Below are positions 1-8,206 of a stretch of DNA of 64,000 nucleotides, piece after piece. Each line of letters opens with the position of its first letter. Position 1 is the stretch's first letter. Position numbers and translations under genes: made by a program. The notes under the pieces are model-generated. The model had not been told where the DNA came from. It saw nothing but the letters and a program-made list of their open reading frames with translations, and made no database searches. The DNA lies in contig NZ_CP085302.1 in NCBI RefSeq assembly GCF_020700235.1, forward strand, positions 496,001 to 560,000. The letters are read 5' to 3'. Origin of the DNA: Haladaptatus pallidirubidus (lineage in GTDB: Archaea; Halobacteriota; Halobacteria; Halobacteriales; Haladaptataceae).

Positions 1-58
1 ATCGGAGAGACACCGAGGTATCAATGAATGTGCGAATGGAAGTAGTAAAACACTACCA

Positions 59-522
59 GACTGTCCACGGGAGATGAGCGCAGCCAACCTTGAGGTGGAA
101 CAGAGGGATTCTGGACTGTCCATTACCGACCAGCACAACAGAATGTAGTAATGTCGCAGCCTGTGGGACTGTCATCCAGGTCCCAGCGGGAGATGGTCAT
201 ATCCGGTAACGACGGGAGGGACTGTCCAGTGTGCTGTGACAAGTTGTGAAGTGGATGGGCATAGGCCAATGGACTGTCTTCCGTGAATCAGCAATGGGAC
301 TGTCACTGAGAGTGAGTCAATGGGACTGTCTATGGGGGCAAGAGTGATTGTGGAAGGAGAAAGCGACTCCCGGTAGTGTCCTGATGATTTACTCCGGAAA
401 TGTGGTGTGCTAGTAGTGGACTGTCAGGGTGGCTGGTGTAGACTGTTTGTGAGGCTTAATTTCACTTGAAAGACGGGGTGTTTCACGTCAGGGTGGGCAC
501 TGTTTCTGCCGGCCGACTGTCC
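59..522. repeat. GACTGTC repeat array
   Basis: The core GACTGTC, usually preceded by G or GG, starts at 59, 114, 167, 220, 272, 298, 324, 419 and 515, with a near-match GACTGTT at 441. The first spacings are 55, 53, 53, 52, 26 and 26 bp, so the array has a unit of about 26 bp or twice that. The copies at 272-330 share a longer unit close to CAATGGGACTGTC. No open frame explains it. It lies directly 3' of the PIN gene. A diverged second copy lies at 29381-29488. Possible roles are an iteron-like binding array or a decayed mobile-element end. Confidence 0.7.
459..480. other. Possible origin-recognition-box-like site
   Basis: The stretch TTTCACTTGAAAGACGGGGT resembles the archaeal Orc1/Cdc6 box layout: an imperfect TTTCAC..GAAA dyad followed by a G-string. 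It lies inside the GACTGTC array. No orc1/cdc6 gene is in this window, so the assignment is tentative. Confidence 0.25.
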
Positions 523-543
523 ACTTGGTAAATGGTCTATTCC

Positions 544-1071
544 TTAGTCGTTGAACTCGTCTGCAGTGATTGTCTCAAGGAATTCGACACTGGCATACCG
601 ATATTCAACGTCGTTTGTGAACCCATGGCTGGGAAGCAGTGATTCTGCAGCCCGTCCTGCTGGTTTGTCCGTGGTCAGCAAGACAACGGAGCTTGCTTGA
701 CCTGTGTCAAAGAGCTGTGCTACGAGGCCAATAAGTGCAGTATCCGTCTTTTCGATTGTATCCTCAGGGCGGTCCGTGTCGTTCGCAATAAACCGTCGAG
801 CCGCATCCATCACCCGCGATACTCGTGAATTGGTGTAGTCTAGTTCATCGGCAATTTGGATCCATCCCTCCTCAACTCCCTCTTGCCAACGACTGTTGCT
901 CGATGGATACGCTTCGTCGTCAGGATCGCCACCGAGTTCCTCATACACGCGACGAGGGACGAGCAGCGAGACACCAGCTTGTCGGACAGCGCGGCGAAGC
1001 CGTTGATACTTCTCGTTGTCTGGGCCACCACACCGAACGAAGACACCCGTGTCTGCGATGTACGTCGTCAT
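544..1071 (-). CDS. PIN-domain protein, probable toxin nuclease
   Basis: This is a 175-residue PIN-like protein. The acidic residues expected of the fold are visible: D7 in the opening IADTGVFV strand, E44/E45, D110 in KTD and D135 in TTDK. PIN domains are Mg-dependent ribonucleases, most often VapC-type toxins. Its ATG overlaps the stop of the upstream wHTH gene by four bases (ATGA), so the two are translationally coupled. The likely role is toxin, with the wHTH protein as cognate antitoxin and autorepressor. It is longer than a minimal VapC (about 130 residues), so a larger haloarchaeal PIN subfamily is likely. Confidence 0.8.
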   Translation of the reverse strand: MTTYIADTGVFVRCGGPDNEKYQRLRRAVRQAGVSLLVPRRVYEELGGDPDDEAYPSSNSRWQEGVEEGWIQIADELDYTNSRVSRVMDAARRFIANDTDRPEDTIEKTDTALIGLVAQLFDTGQASSVVLLTTDKPAGRAAESLLPSHGFTNDVEYRYASVEFLETITADEFND

Positions 1072-1601
1072 TCGTCGTCAGAGTGGGCACGGATGACTGG
1101 TTCGAGAGCTTGTAAGATAATCTCGGCTTCGAGTGGCGAAAGATCCAGTTCGCGAGCCATGATTCGATGATTGACAGTGCCATCCACGAACTCACGAGCA
1201 TACTCCAGGGCAGTTGCGAGGCCATCGATACCATGCCGGTCAATGTAGACGTCGATATCCTCGTTTTCTGTGCGGCGTGCGGCGGCGTCTACAAGTTCGT
1301 CTGTGATGGTTCGCGTCTCGCCGTCTGTCGTCAGTGTGAGTGAGAGTGATTCGGCTTCGAATTCGTAGGGGCGGTCGTCTTCCCGCTTCATCAGTAGTCC
1401 TGCAGCCTCGAGTTTTCGGACGTAGTCGTAGGCGGTGCCCTGCGGAATGTCGAGTTCGGTGACGAAGTCCGCGACAGTAGCACCGTCAGACCGGAGTGCA
1501 TAGGTATAGATTCGCGCCAGTGTTGAATTCTCCAGTAGTTCGACCACTGTTTGGAGTTGCGCAATTGGTATCGAATTGGTGGAGGCAGCAGACTGTGCCA
1601 T
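1068..1601 (-). CDS. Winged-helix regulator, probable antitoxin partner of the PIN protein
   Basis: This 177-residue protein has an N-terminal winged helix (about 20-80) of ArsR/TrmB appearance: a GATVADFVTELD segment, then a recognition-like helix IPQGTAYDYVRKLEAAGLL. An acidic C-terminal half (about 95-177) has no motif I know. It is the first gene of a two-gene unit with the PIN gene. The start lies 6 bp from a large palindrome, so the mRNA is probably leaderless and autoregulated. I recognise the pairing with PIN genes as common in haloarchaea, but not a named family for the C-terminal half. Confidence 0.75.
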   Translation of the reverse strand: MAQSAASTNSIPIAQLQTVVELLENSTLARIYTYALRSDGATVADFVTELDIPQGTAYDYVRKLEAAGLLMKREDDRPYEFEAESLSLTLTTDGETRTITDELVDAAARRTENEDIDVYIDRHGIDGLATALEYAREFVDGTVNHRIMARELDLSPLEAEIILQALEPVIRAHSDDE

Positions 1602-1606
1602 CGTAG

Positions 1607-1630
1607 TTATGAATTATGCATAACTCATAA
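1607..1630 (-). promoter_or_regulatory. Palindromic operator of the wHTH-PIN pair
   Basis: A 24-bp near-perfect palindrome with arms TTATGA and TCATAA around TTATGCATAA. The only asymmetry is one mismatched pair. It sits immediately upstream of the wHTH start at 1601, over the expected promoter or initiation region. This suits autorepression by the wHTH product. Confidence 0.65.
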
Positions 1631-1818
1631 TAGCTCTTCCGCTTGGGTTGCGTTACAGTGGAAGATGACGTTATAGGGCGTTAGTATGAGCTACTAACCT
1701 ACGCAGGATTTATACGCGAAGTAGGAACGATGGAACTCACTCACGCAGAAAGTAGTAGTCCGTGAAAATCTTCCTCGTATCTATTCCTTATCGCGAGAAC
1801 CACTTAAACGAGAATTAG

Positions 1819-2385
1819 TTAATGACCATCGTCCTCCTCAACGTGGATTGACCCACCGCACTCACCACAGCTGTACTGTTCCGGGTTGCGGACGATTTTC
1901 GAGCGTCGATAGCGGGCAATCCGACCGCCGCAGTTCTCGCAAACAAGCCACCACTTTGGTGTCGTGAAGCGTTCGCAGTGCTGCGAAGTGTTGAGGCGGT
2001 CTGTCCAGCGGGTGAACGTTGCGCCGTGATCTGCCTTGCCGAACTCGTGGTACTGCCAGGCGTGAATGAGTTCGTGGCACACCGTCGAACTGAATTGCTC
2101 CCACCCGTGGTGTTCGTCGGGAGTCCAGGTCAGCGCAATCGTGATTGCCTCTGTTGTCGGGTCGTACTTCGTGCCTGCCTGCCGTTTCGCCCGGTGGGAC
2201 ACCTTCCACGTAATCGCCTCAACCGGCAGGTTGGAGGAATGCTCAGCCGCGACGTCCGCCGCGTGTACTTGCGCCCGGTCGAGCAGGTTGCGGTCAGTCG
2301 TCGGTGTCTCTGCGAGTTCGGTCGTATCTGCACACTTGGTTAGCGTTCGCTGGATAACATCGGCCAGCGTCGTTTGGCATGACAC
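1819..2385 (-). CDS. SprT-like zinc metalloprotease with C-terminal zinc ribbon
   Basis: The 188-residue product carries the HExxH motif HELIH (104-108) with a further candidate zinc ligand H120, followed by a four-cysteine ribbon (C149, C152, C173, C176). This is the SprT/Spartan-type layout. SprT-like proteases act on DNA-protein crosslinks in eukaryotes; the role in haloarchaea is not established. I chose the GTG at 2385. The frame stays open to an ATG at 2517, but that extension runs antisense-like across the remnant of another zinc-finger gene and looks non-native. The gene is monocistronic. Confidence 0.75.
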   Translation of the reverse strand: MSCQTTLADVIQRTLTKCADTTELAETPTTDRNLLDRAQVHAADVAAEHSSNLPVEAITWKVSHRAKRQAGTKYDPTTEAITIALTWTPDEHHGWEQFSSTVCHELIHAWQYHEFGKADHGATFTRWTDRLNTSQHCERFTTPKWWLVCENCGGRIARYRRSKIVRNPEQYSCGECGGSIHVEEDDGH

Positions 2386-2404
2386 AAATGAAAAAGTGAG
2401 TGGG

Positions 2405-2670
2405 TTACCAGCAGTCGGTGAGTGCGCCCTTCCGGGTGGCTCCCGCGCCACAGTCCTCACACGTCCAGTAGGTATGGTCGACGCTGCCGTACTTGTCGTA
2501 GCCAGTGTACGGGCCACAGATATGCTCGTCGTCCGATGGGAAAGGCGTTGAGCGTCCTGTCGTCAGGTCCCCGTCGATGTAGACCGCTAGTTGTACCCCA
2601 TGCTGTAGTCCGACATCAAGTTGCCATCAAACGCCGCGTAGAGCTGTTGTTCTGTGCATCAGTGAAGGGT
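2405..2670 (-). pseudogene. Remnant of a small zinc-finger protein gene
   Basis: Two reading frames joined by a frameshift near 2590 encode a coherent product: first YAAFDGNLMSDYSMGYN, then LAVYIDGDLTTGRS and a C-terminal part with CEDCG, ending in CW and a stop at 2405. No start codon is found; a stop near 2660 interrupts the upstream part. The sequence overlaps the spurious 5' extension of the SprT-like frame. I do not know its function. Confidence 0.5.
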
Positions 2671-3016
2671 GACACAGTAACTAGTCCCGTTGAGAGCGTG
2701 TCATAGAACGGTTCCCACACCTCTACCGCAATCGGGGAGTGCGTCAACGATTGGTGGACAACTAACGTTCGGAGATAGTGTATAGAATAGCGCGGTGACT
2801 TCTCTTCGGGGCTGGGGGGACGGAGATATCTTGTCTACCAACTCATCAGACACCACTCCTGCGACCGCCACCGAACGATACGTGCAGAGAATATATCCAG
2901 CATTCTTTGGTCCATGGTGTCATTTAACACTGTTGGGGTAGTAGATCAGGTAACGCTCTCTGTGTTCGGAGTTGGAACCGAAGGGGTGTCGAGAGAGATA
3001 CGAGACGGAGGCTATA
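2671..3016. other. Gene-free spacer
   Basis: Spacer between the zinc-finger remnant and the FAD oxidoreductase. I see no coding sequence, repeat or convincing operator here. Confidence 0.4.
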
Positions 3017-4423
3017 ATGACCCCAACGGAAGGTTACGCTGATCGAACAGCCATCAAAGACTTCCGAGAAACGCTCCGGGGCAACCTGATCCAGCCCGAC
3101 GACGAGGGCTATGACGAGGCTCGTACGGTCTGGAACGGAATGATCGACAAGTACCCGGCCCTCATCGTCGAGTGTTCCGGTGCCGCCGATGTTGCGAATG
3201 CGGTCCGCTTCGCCCGCGAATATGACCTCGAAATCGCGGTGCGCGGCGGCGGCCACAACGTCGCCGGCACCGCCGTCTGCGACGACGGCATCGTCATAGA
3301 CCTCTCATCGATGCGGGCCATATGGGTCGATCCACGCGCGCGCACCGCCCGGGTAGAGGGCGGTGCCCTGTGGAGTGACGTCGACCACGAGACCCAGGCC
3401 CACGGACTTGCGACCCCGGGCGGCATCGTCAGCCACACCGGCGTCGCCGGGCTTACCCTCGGCGGCGGAATCGGCTGGCTGATGCGCAAGCATGGCCTTA
3501 CTGTCGACAACCTGCTCTCCGCCGATATGGTGACCGTCGATGGCGAGCTCATCCGCGCCTCGGAAGACGAACACTCCGAGCTGTTTTGGGCGTTGCGGGG
3601 CGGTGGTGGAAACTTCGGAATCGTGACCTCCTTCGAGTTTGCCCTCCACCCTGTCGGTCCCACTGTGCTCGCCGGCCCCGTGTTCTGGGCGGCGGACGAC
3701 ACCGCCGCCACGCTGCGCTTCTACCGCGACTTCGTTCGGGATGCTCCCGACGAGCTTGGCACCGTCGTCAGGTTGGGAACCATCCCTCCCCTCTCGGTCG
3801 TCCCCGAGGAGCTTCACTGGCGACCCGGCGTGGCCATCAACGCCTGCTACGCGGGTCCGGTTGGGGAGGGTAAAAGCGTCCTCCGACCGCTGCGCGAGCA
3901 CGGCACACCGCTTCTCGACTTGGTCTCCTCCAAGCCGTATGTGGCGCACCAGAGCGGGCTCGACAGCACCGTTCTCCATGGGTGGCACTACTACTGGAAG
4001 TCGACCGATCTACCTGAGCTGTCCGACGATTTGATTGAAGTTCTCGTCGACCACGCTTTCTCGACGGAGTCACCCCGCTCATACGCGGTGCTATTTCACC
4101 AGGGCGGAGCGGTGAGCCGCGTCCCTGGCGACGCTACCGCCTACGCCGGTCGGAACGCACCACACAACATCAACATCAATGGCGTGTGGCGTCCCGACGA
4201 AGATTTCTCCGAGTCGGAGACTGTGTGGGCCCGTCGATTCTTTAATGCCCTCAGACCCTATCGAGAGGGCGTCTACGTAAACTTCCTTGATGTCGACGAC
4301 GACGCACGACGGGTCCGCGAAGCTTATGATGAGCACACCTACCAGCGACTTGCCGAGATCAAAGCCGAATACGACCCCGACAACATCTTTCACCTCAACC
4401 AGAACATCGAGCCGACAGGCTGA
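3017..4423 (+). CDS. FAD-dependent oxidoreductase, BBE/PCMH type
   Basis: This 468-residue flavoprotein has an N-terminal FAD-binding PCMH domain (about 35-210). RGGGHN carries H80, the usual site of 8-alpha-histidyl FAD attachment. The second attachment cysteine of bicovalent enzymes is absent: the matching loop reads PGGIVSHTG. The C-terminus has the berberine-bridge signature (YDPDNIFHLNQNI). Such enzymes oxidise alcohols, sugars or alkaloid-like compounds using oxygen; the substrate cannot be read from sequence. The ATG at 3017 fits the family N-terminus better than the upstream ATG at 2972. The gene is clearly GC-rich, unlike the spacers around it. Confidence 0.85.
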   Translation: MTPTEGYADRTAIKDFRETLRGNLIQPDDEGYDEARTVWNGMIDKYPALIVECSGAADVANAVRFAREYDLEIAVRGGGHNVAGTAVCDDGIVIDLSSMRAIWVDPRARTARVEGGALWSDVDHETQAHGLATPGGIVSHTGVAGLTLGGGIGWLMRKHGLTVDNLLSADMVTVDGELIRASEDEHSELFWALRGGGGNFGIVTSFEFALHPVGPTVLAGPVFWAADDTAATLRFYRDFVRDAPDELGTVVRLGTIPPLSVVPEELHWRPGVAINACYAGPVGEGKSVLRPLREHGTPLLDLVSSKPYVAHQSGLDSTVLHGWHYYWKSTDLPELSDDLIEVLVDHAFSTESPRSYAVLFHQGGAVSRVPGDATAYAGRNAPHNININGVWRPDEDFSESETVWARRFFNALRPYREGVYVNFLDVDDDARRVREAYDEHTYQRLAEIKAEYDPDNIFHLNQNIEPTG

Positions 4424-4506
4424 ACATCTCTCGTTATTTGTTGAGATGGTAGTTTATGAACGGCGAGAACGCGAAGTTACGATCTATTCAAAAGAGTGTG
4501 GGGTGT

Positions 4507-5122
4507 TCAGATGAATCTGACGACAAGCGCGCCGTCGAGATCCATATAAGGGTGCCCGTAGCCACAGTAGGTCAGGCAAGAAAGAGTATAATCTCCTCGC
4601 CGAGAAGCCCTCATGGTGGCTGCTGTCGGCTTCGTCGCATTGTGTGGGAGTGCGAGCGGATGCATCATTATCCCACTCCCCATACCACCTCCCATGTGGT
4701 TTCCACCGGACGGCATCACAACGACGCAGTGGTTTGGATATCGCTCATTTGCCTCCTCCAGCAACGTGTGTAGATTACCGCTCTTTGGAGGCGGGATCCG
4801 CTGTTTGTTGCGTTCTTCTAGTTCATGGTGTTCTGGAATCGTGTTCTGAACAGTCGAGGGAAGTTTGTCAAGTGCCTGCTCTGCGTTGGTATTGAACGCA
4901 ACAAGCCGAACCGCGGTTTCGCGGTCAAGGACGACCTGGTCATGTTCGTTTCCATCGGCGTCCAATAGAACGAACCCCCAGTGATAGGAACCGATATAGA
5001 GTCCGGTCTACGTCTCTATCACTTCCAAGCAGACCGCCGGATAGACATCCAGAAAAACCTGTAAGCCCTGTCGTTGCACCGATGGCGGCTAAAAAACTCC
5101 GACGGTTCGACGTGGGCGTCAT
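4507..5122 (-). pseudogene. Frameshifted cupredoxin-like (cytochrome oxidase subunit II-like) lipoprotein
   Basis: The N-terminal frame, from ATG at 5122, encodes a Tat/lipobox signal (NRRSFLAAIG ... GFSGCLS). After codons for DRDVDRT the frame breaks near 5001-5004, and the downstream frame continues smoothly as LYIGSYHWGFVLLDADGN. The C-terminal part ends with a copper-site-like segment, SCLTYCGYGHPYM, which resembles the Cys/His/Met ligand loop of cupredoxins. One missing base explains the break. The gene follows the SHOCT protein gene by only 7 bp and was probably cotranscribed with it. It could be a true pseudogene or a sequencing error. Confidence 0.75.
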
Positions 5123-5129
5123 CGTACCC

Positions 5130-5492
5130 TCACTCTCTCATTTGGAGCCGTTCATGGCGCTCCATGTACTCCTCTTCTGAGAGTTCACCGCGGGCATACG
5201 CCGTCCGGAGCTCTTCGAGTGCTGGATCGGCAGTGTGACCTGTGGTACCGCGACCACCGAGACCGCGGTAGAAGAAGTAGCCAATACCCACAATAATGAC
5301 CAACCAGACGAGCATCATTCCAATCCCCCACAGAGGCGAGAATCTACCTCCGAACATGCCACCACCCCACCAGCCCATCATCCCCATCATAGGCATGGCG
5401 AACACCATCATCAACATTGGGGACAGAAGGATGACAGCAAGAACTATGAGACCGATCCGAAGAAGACCATCTTCTGTATCCGTAGTAGCCAT
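5130..5492 (-). CDS. SHOCT-domain membrane protein
   Basis: The 120-residue protein has two hydrophobic segments (about 10-38 and 53-73), the first Met/Gly-rich (MMGMMGWWGGG). The C-terminal SHOCT-type motif (DPALEELRTAYARGELSEEEYMERHERL) is split here only for description: it starts at about residue 88. SHOCT domains are found at the ends of many membrane proteins, without a defined biochemical role. It is the promoter-proximal gene of a two-gene unit with the copper lipoprotein remnant, so a link to copper or membrane redox chemistry is plausible but inferred. Confidence 0.75.
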   Translation of the reverse strand: MATTDTEDGLLRIGLIVLAVILLSPMLMMVFAMPMMGMMGWWGGGMFGGRFSPLWGIGMMLVWLVIIVGIGYFFYRGLGGRGTTGHTADPALEELRTAYARGELSEEEYMERHERLQMRE

Positions 5493-5799
5493 AGTGTAGA
5501 GTTAACTGTCCGAATTTATCTTGATTGTGGTTTGCTATCATTTGACAAGTATTGGAAATTCTGAATTTGTTCAGCATACACCCGCCGAGTCGTTATTTTC
5601 GAAATCGAAGGGTTTCAGAGCATCCTTCTACAGTAGTACTCTGCGGTACCGCGGCCCAAACCCATCCTACGAAACGATGGTGACACCGAAATCAACATGA
5701 CGGGGATCATCTGTACGCGTGGAAACGTAAAACGGGAGAAAAGTAATTCAGTGGGTTGTTCTCTGGTGGATACGAGGTTTAAGCCACCCTGTGCCCCGA
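5493..5799. other. Spacer upstream of the SHOCT gene
   Basis: AT-rich near 5500-5580, where the promoter of the SHOCT gene should lie. I see no gene or repeat in the remainder. Confidence 0.35.
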
Positions 5800-6206
5800 T
5801 TACGCCTCGTACGTCTCCTGCCAGAGGACTGTGTCTAAGTAGTCGATGAACCGGGTCATCCGACCGTCTTCCAGTTCACAAACATGCGCAAAGGGGACAT
5901 CAAGAGGCTTGCCCGACGTTCTGTGCATCCCACGGAAGGTACCGAGGACAACGATCGTGTCACCACCATCAATGAACTTGTCGGTGTCGACCTGGAAATC
6001 CTCGAAGTCCTCAAGACATGGGGTAAACACGTTCGCTAGGACTTCCTCAGGACCGTGGTACGTTCCCCGTAGATGTCGCCTTCTGGCTCGATCCACTCGA
6101 TCTCCTCGGCCATTGTTGCCATCGGTGTGTCGATGTCGCCCTCGTTGAACGCGTCGTAGACGCGCTGCACCCGTTCGACATTGCTCTTAGCAGCGGCTCT
6201 TGCCAT
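5800..6206 (-). pseudogene. Frameshifted SnoaL-like (NTF2-fold) protein
   Basis: From ATG at 6206 the frame reads ARAAAKSNVERVQRVYDAF, then NEGDIDTPMATMAEEIEWIEP, typical of the SnoaL/ketosteroid-isomerase-like fold. It breaks in a G-run near 6066-6070. The other frame continues as GTYHGPEEVLANVFTPCLED and ends in YLDTVLWQETYEA, the expected C-terminal strand of the family. Adding one G to the run restores a product of about 135 residues. The family includes small hydrolases, isomerases and non-catalytic proteins, so the activity is unknown. Confidence 0.7.
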
Positions 6207-6462
6207 GGCTCTTCACCAAGTAGTGTGTACGTCGCTCAAAAGCATAAAGATAGATCTGTGCTAACATACCACTCCTACGATTTGACACCGTTCTTACTCT
6301 ATCAAATGTACTTATTATGATCTACAATCTTAGTTGAGTCAGTATATCGTGAAATGAAACCAAAGGTCCTGTTTTGTAGTGGCTTGTGTTCGCGCCTGGT
6401 CGAGCAAGGCCATAGGTACTAGGGATACCGTCGATCACTGGAAGAAAACACAGAATCAGTCG

Positions 6463-6645
6463 TCAAGAGAGATCGAGTTGGCAGCATGCGCCCGTCTCGA
6501 GTTCATTCTCCTCGATGTACTGGGCCAAACACGCATAATTACAGAACTTTCCGATAGTGGTCCGCTCTCCGCTTTGTTCTTCCTCGACAAAGACAGGCTC
6601 GTGCACATGCACATCAGTCCCACAATATGTACAGCCTTCGCTCAT
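6463..6645 (-). CDS. Small zinc-finger protein
   Basis: A 60-residue protein with paired cysteine motifs (CTYCG near residue 5, CNYAC near 40, then a final CC). It resembles the many short CPxCG-type zinc proteins of haloarchaea, which are probably regulatory or structural. The start MSEGCTYCG at 6645 is preferred over an upstream ATG whose extra residues are hydrophobic and family-atypical. No partner gene is evident. Confidence 0.65.
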   Translation of the reverse strand: MSEGCTYCGTDVHVHEPVFVEEEQSGERTTIGKFCNYACLAQYIEENELETGACCQLDLS

Positions 6646-6759
6646 ATGCTGTGAGAACGAACTGCAGAACAAAAAGAGTAGTCTCAACGAGTCTGGTTCC
6701 TGATTACTGAGGCGATCAGAAATCGAAGTCAAAGAAATAATACCGGGCTGAAGCAGTGG

Positions 6760-7149
6760 TTAGTTCGACAGTCCTCTGCGTCCCGTTCGCACGCATGGCC
6801 AGCACGGGAAGTCACCGAGGCCGTCACAGTCGCAGTCTTCGGGTTCGGCATCGTCGTCGTCCCTGGATGGGAAGGCCTCGAGCGTCCCGTCGTCGGTTGC
6901 GGTTTCGACGGCGGCCATGTGTTTGCAGTAGGCGTTCCGATGGACGTGATGCGGGCACGTGCAGGCCAGCAGTTCCTCGGTTATGTTGTCGATGAAGACC
7001 ACGTACTGGTGGTCTGCAGGCTTGTCGTGGCTCTCGTTGATGATGTTGATGAGTCTAGGGGCATCAACATTGAAGGAAAATCCATTCAGTATTGGATGAC
7101 TTGGAGAAGGAACAGCGGTATTGAGCCATCCATAGGAAGATATAACCAA
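6760..7149 (-). CDS. SWIM zinc-finger protein (family copy 1)
   Basis: Contains the SWIM signature CTCPHHVHRNAYCKH (CxCx(n)CxH), followed by an acidic linker and a cysteine-rich tail (DCDCDGLGDFPCWPC). SWIM fingers bind DNA or protein. This is the most complete of six related sequences in the window (others at 7797-7915, 21799-22197, 23065-23290, 24420-24760 and 25752-25925). Its N-terminus is unlike the N-terminus preserved in the copy at 25752-25925, so the first 25 or so residues may be a new or degraded start. The family's repeated position beside transposase pieces suggests it travels with an insertion sequence. Confidence 0.65.
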   Translation of the reverse strand: MVISSYGWLNTAVPSPSHPILNGFSFNVDAPRLINIINESHDKPADHQYVVFIDNITEELLACTCPHHVHRNAYCKHMAAVETATDDGTLEAFPSRDDDDAEPEDCDCDGLGDFPCWPCVRTGRRGLSN

Positions 7150-7440
7150 AGTAGTTGAAAATATAAATGACTACAATATACTGATTCTTTCACTCGATTG
7201 CCCTTCCCGTGAAGGGCGAACCAGCCAGGATCGATTCAAGAGGTTCGAGTCCTGAGTGCAATATCATACCGCTCATTCCGTAGAAAACTTGGTCTCCCGC
7301 CAGGAGTTTCCTAGCTCCCCTTCCTGTTCAAACATTTATGAGCTGCTATGCATCTGGTGAGTTTTACTATAAAATCCGACAACCGCAGTCCTCGTAGACG
7401 AGCCACCACTTGGGTGTAGTAAATCGCTTTTAGTCTCGTC

Positions 7441-7662
7441 TTATGGTGGCATGCTCAGGGTGATGTGATCCCACGTCCGCTCGTATAGATAGTAGATTAC
7501 CGTCTTGACTGCGCTAATGGCGATGCCGATATTGAGTGCTTTATTTACATTCCCGACAAGCAGCCAGGTAATTCCGGTTGTCAATGCAAGCATGAGCACT
7601 CGGTAAATAATCATCTTCAGAATGACGCGCCAGCGATTTTGGTGAGGATTTCGGCAAATCAT
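7441..7662 (-). CDS. DUF2061 membrane protein
   Basis: A 73-residue protein with two predicted helices (about 18-36 and 41-58), ending YYLYERTWDHI. The pattern WRVILKMIIYR ... LNIGIAISAVKTVIYYLYER matches DUF2061 small inner-membrane proteins, whose function is not defined. It lies between decayed mobile-element sequences and has no operon partner. Confidence 0.7.
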   Translation of the reverse strand: MICRNPHQNRWRVILKMIIYRVLMLALTTGITWLLVGNVNKALNIGIAISAVKTVIYYLYERTWDHITLSMPP

Positions 7663-8206
7663 TGAGGCATACTCTATTACACATATACCATTTATAAATA
7701 CCTACGATGGATTAGTATGAATTCATCTTCTACTGAGTAAACAGCTCTTTGCTGAGTTTAGGATACCAAACTCAGTGAAAGAGAGAAACAGAGATTAGTT
7801 CGGCAATACTTTGCGACCCGTTTGTACATACACCCTACCTTGGAAGCCCTCAATGCCGTCACAATCGCAGTTCTCTGAGTCACCATCGTTTTGTTCTCGG
7901 AAGGGCAGAAAGCGTTCAGTGTTCTGAATTCAGTTGCGCGTGTTTGAGTGCGAGCTCACCAAATAATGGGAACATAGAGAGAGAGATATCGGTTGTCGTC
8001 AAAGCAATATTAAACTCCTGCCAGTCGTAGCTAGTGTGCCTCAGGCAACTGGGGGGAGGGGGTGGAACGATGCCAACATACATCTGTTTGTTCAAACTCT
8101 GATCTGTTTATGAATTTATACTTCGTTGAGTTCGTTCACGAAAGCCAAAATCCATCTGAACTCGGCGTACTGTTTCCGTCGGCTAATAGCCGAAGTTTGT
8201 ATAGGG
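7663..8206. other. Spacer with mobile-element debris
   Basis: Apart from the SWIM tail remnant at 7797-7915 I find no intact gene. The region follows the 3' end of the large sensor gene. Confidence 0.4.
7797..7915 (-). pseudogene. SWIM protein C-terminal remnant (copy 2)
   Basis: Reading the minus strand gives DGDSENCDCDGIEGF, then QTGRKVLPN and a stop at the left end. This is the C-terminal tail of the SWIM family, degraded and without the SWIM motif itself. Confidence 0.5.

Noticed and set aside
59..522. GACTGTC array considered as CRISPR
   Set aside because: The repeated core is 7-13 bp, spacings vary from 22 to 95 bp, the intervening sequence is not uniform in length, and no cas genes are present.
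1862..2333. Several overlapping frames within the SprT-like gene
   Set aside because: Arg/Pro-rich or Ser-rich translations typical of alternative frames of a GC-rich gene.
4287..4514. Plus-strand frame at the end of the FAD oxidoreductase
   Set aside because: Shadow frame of the oxidoreductase without start context or motif.
7195..7265. tRNA-like stretch with GGTTCGAGTCC and a CCCTT/AAGGG hairpin
   Set aside because: The T-loop-like sequence has only about three supporting pairs, the anticodon-like loop is six bases, and no acceptor or D-arm pairs. At most a decayed tRNA 3' end or attachment-site relic.
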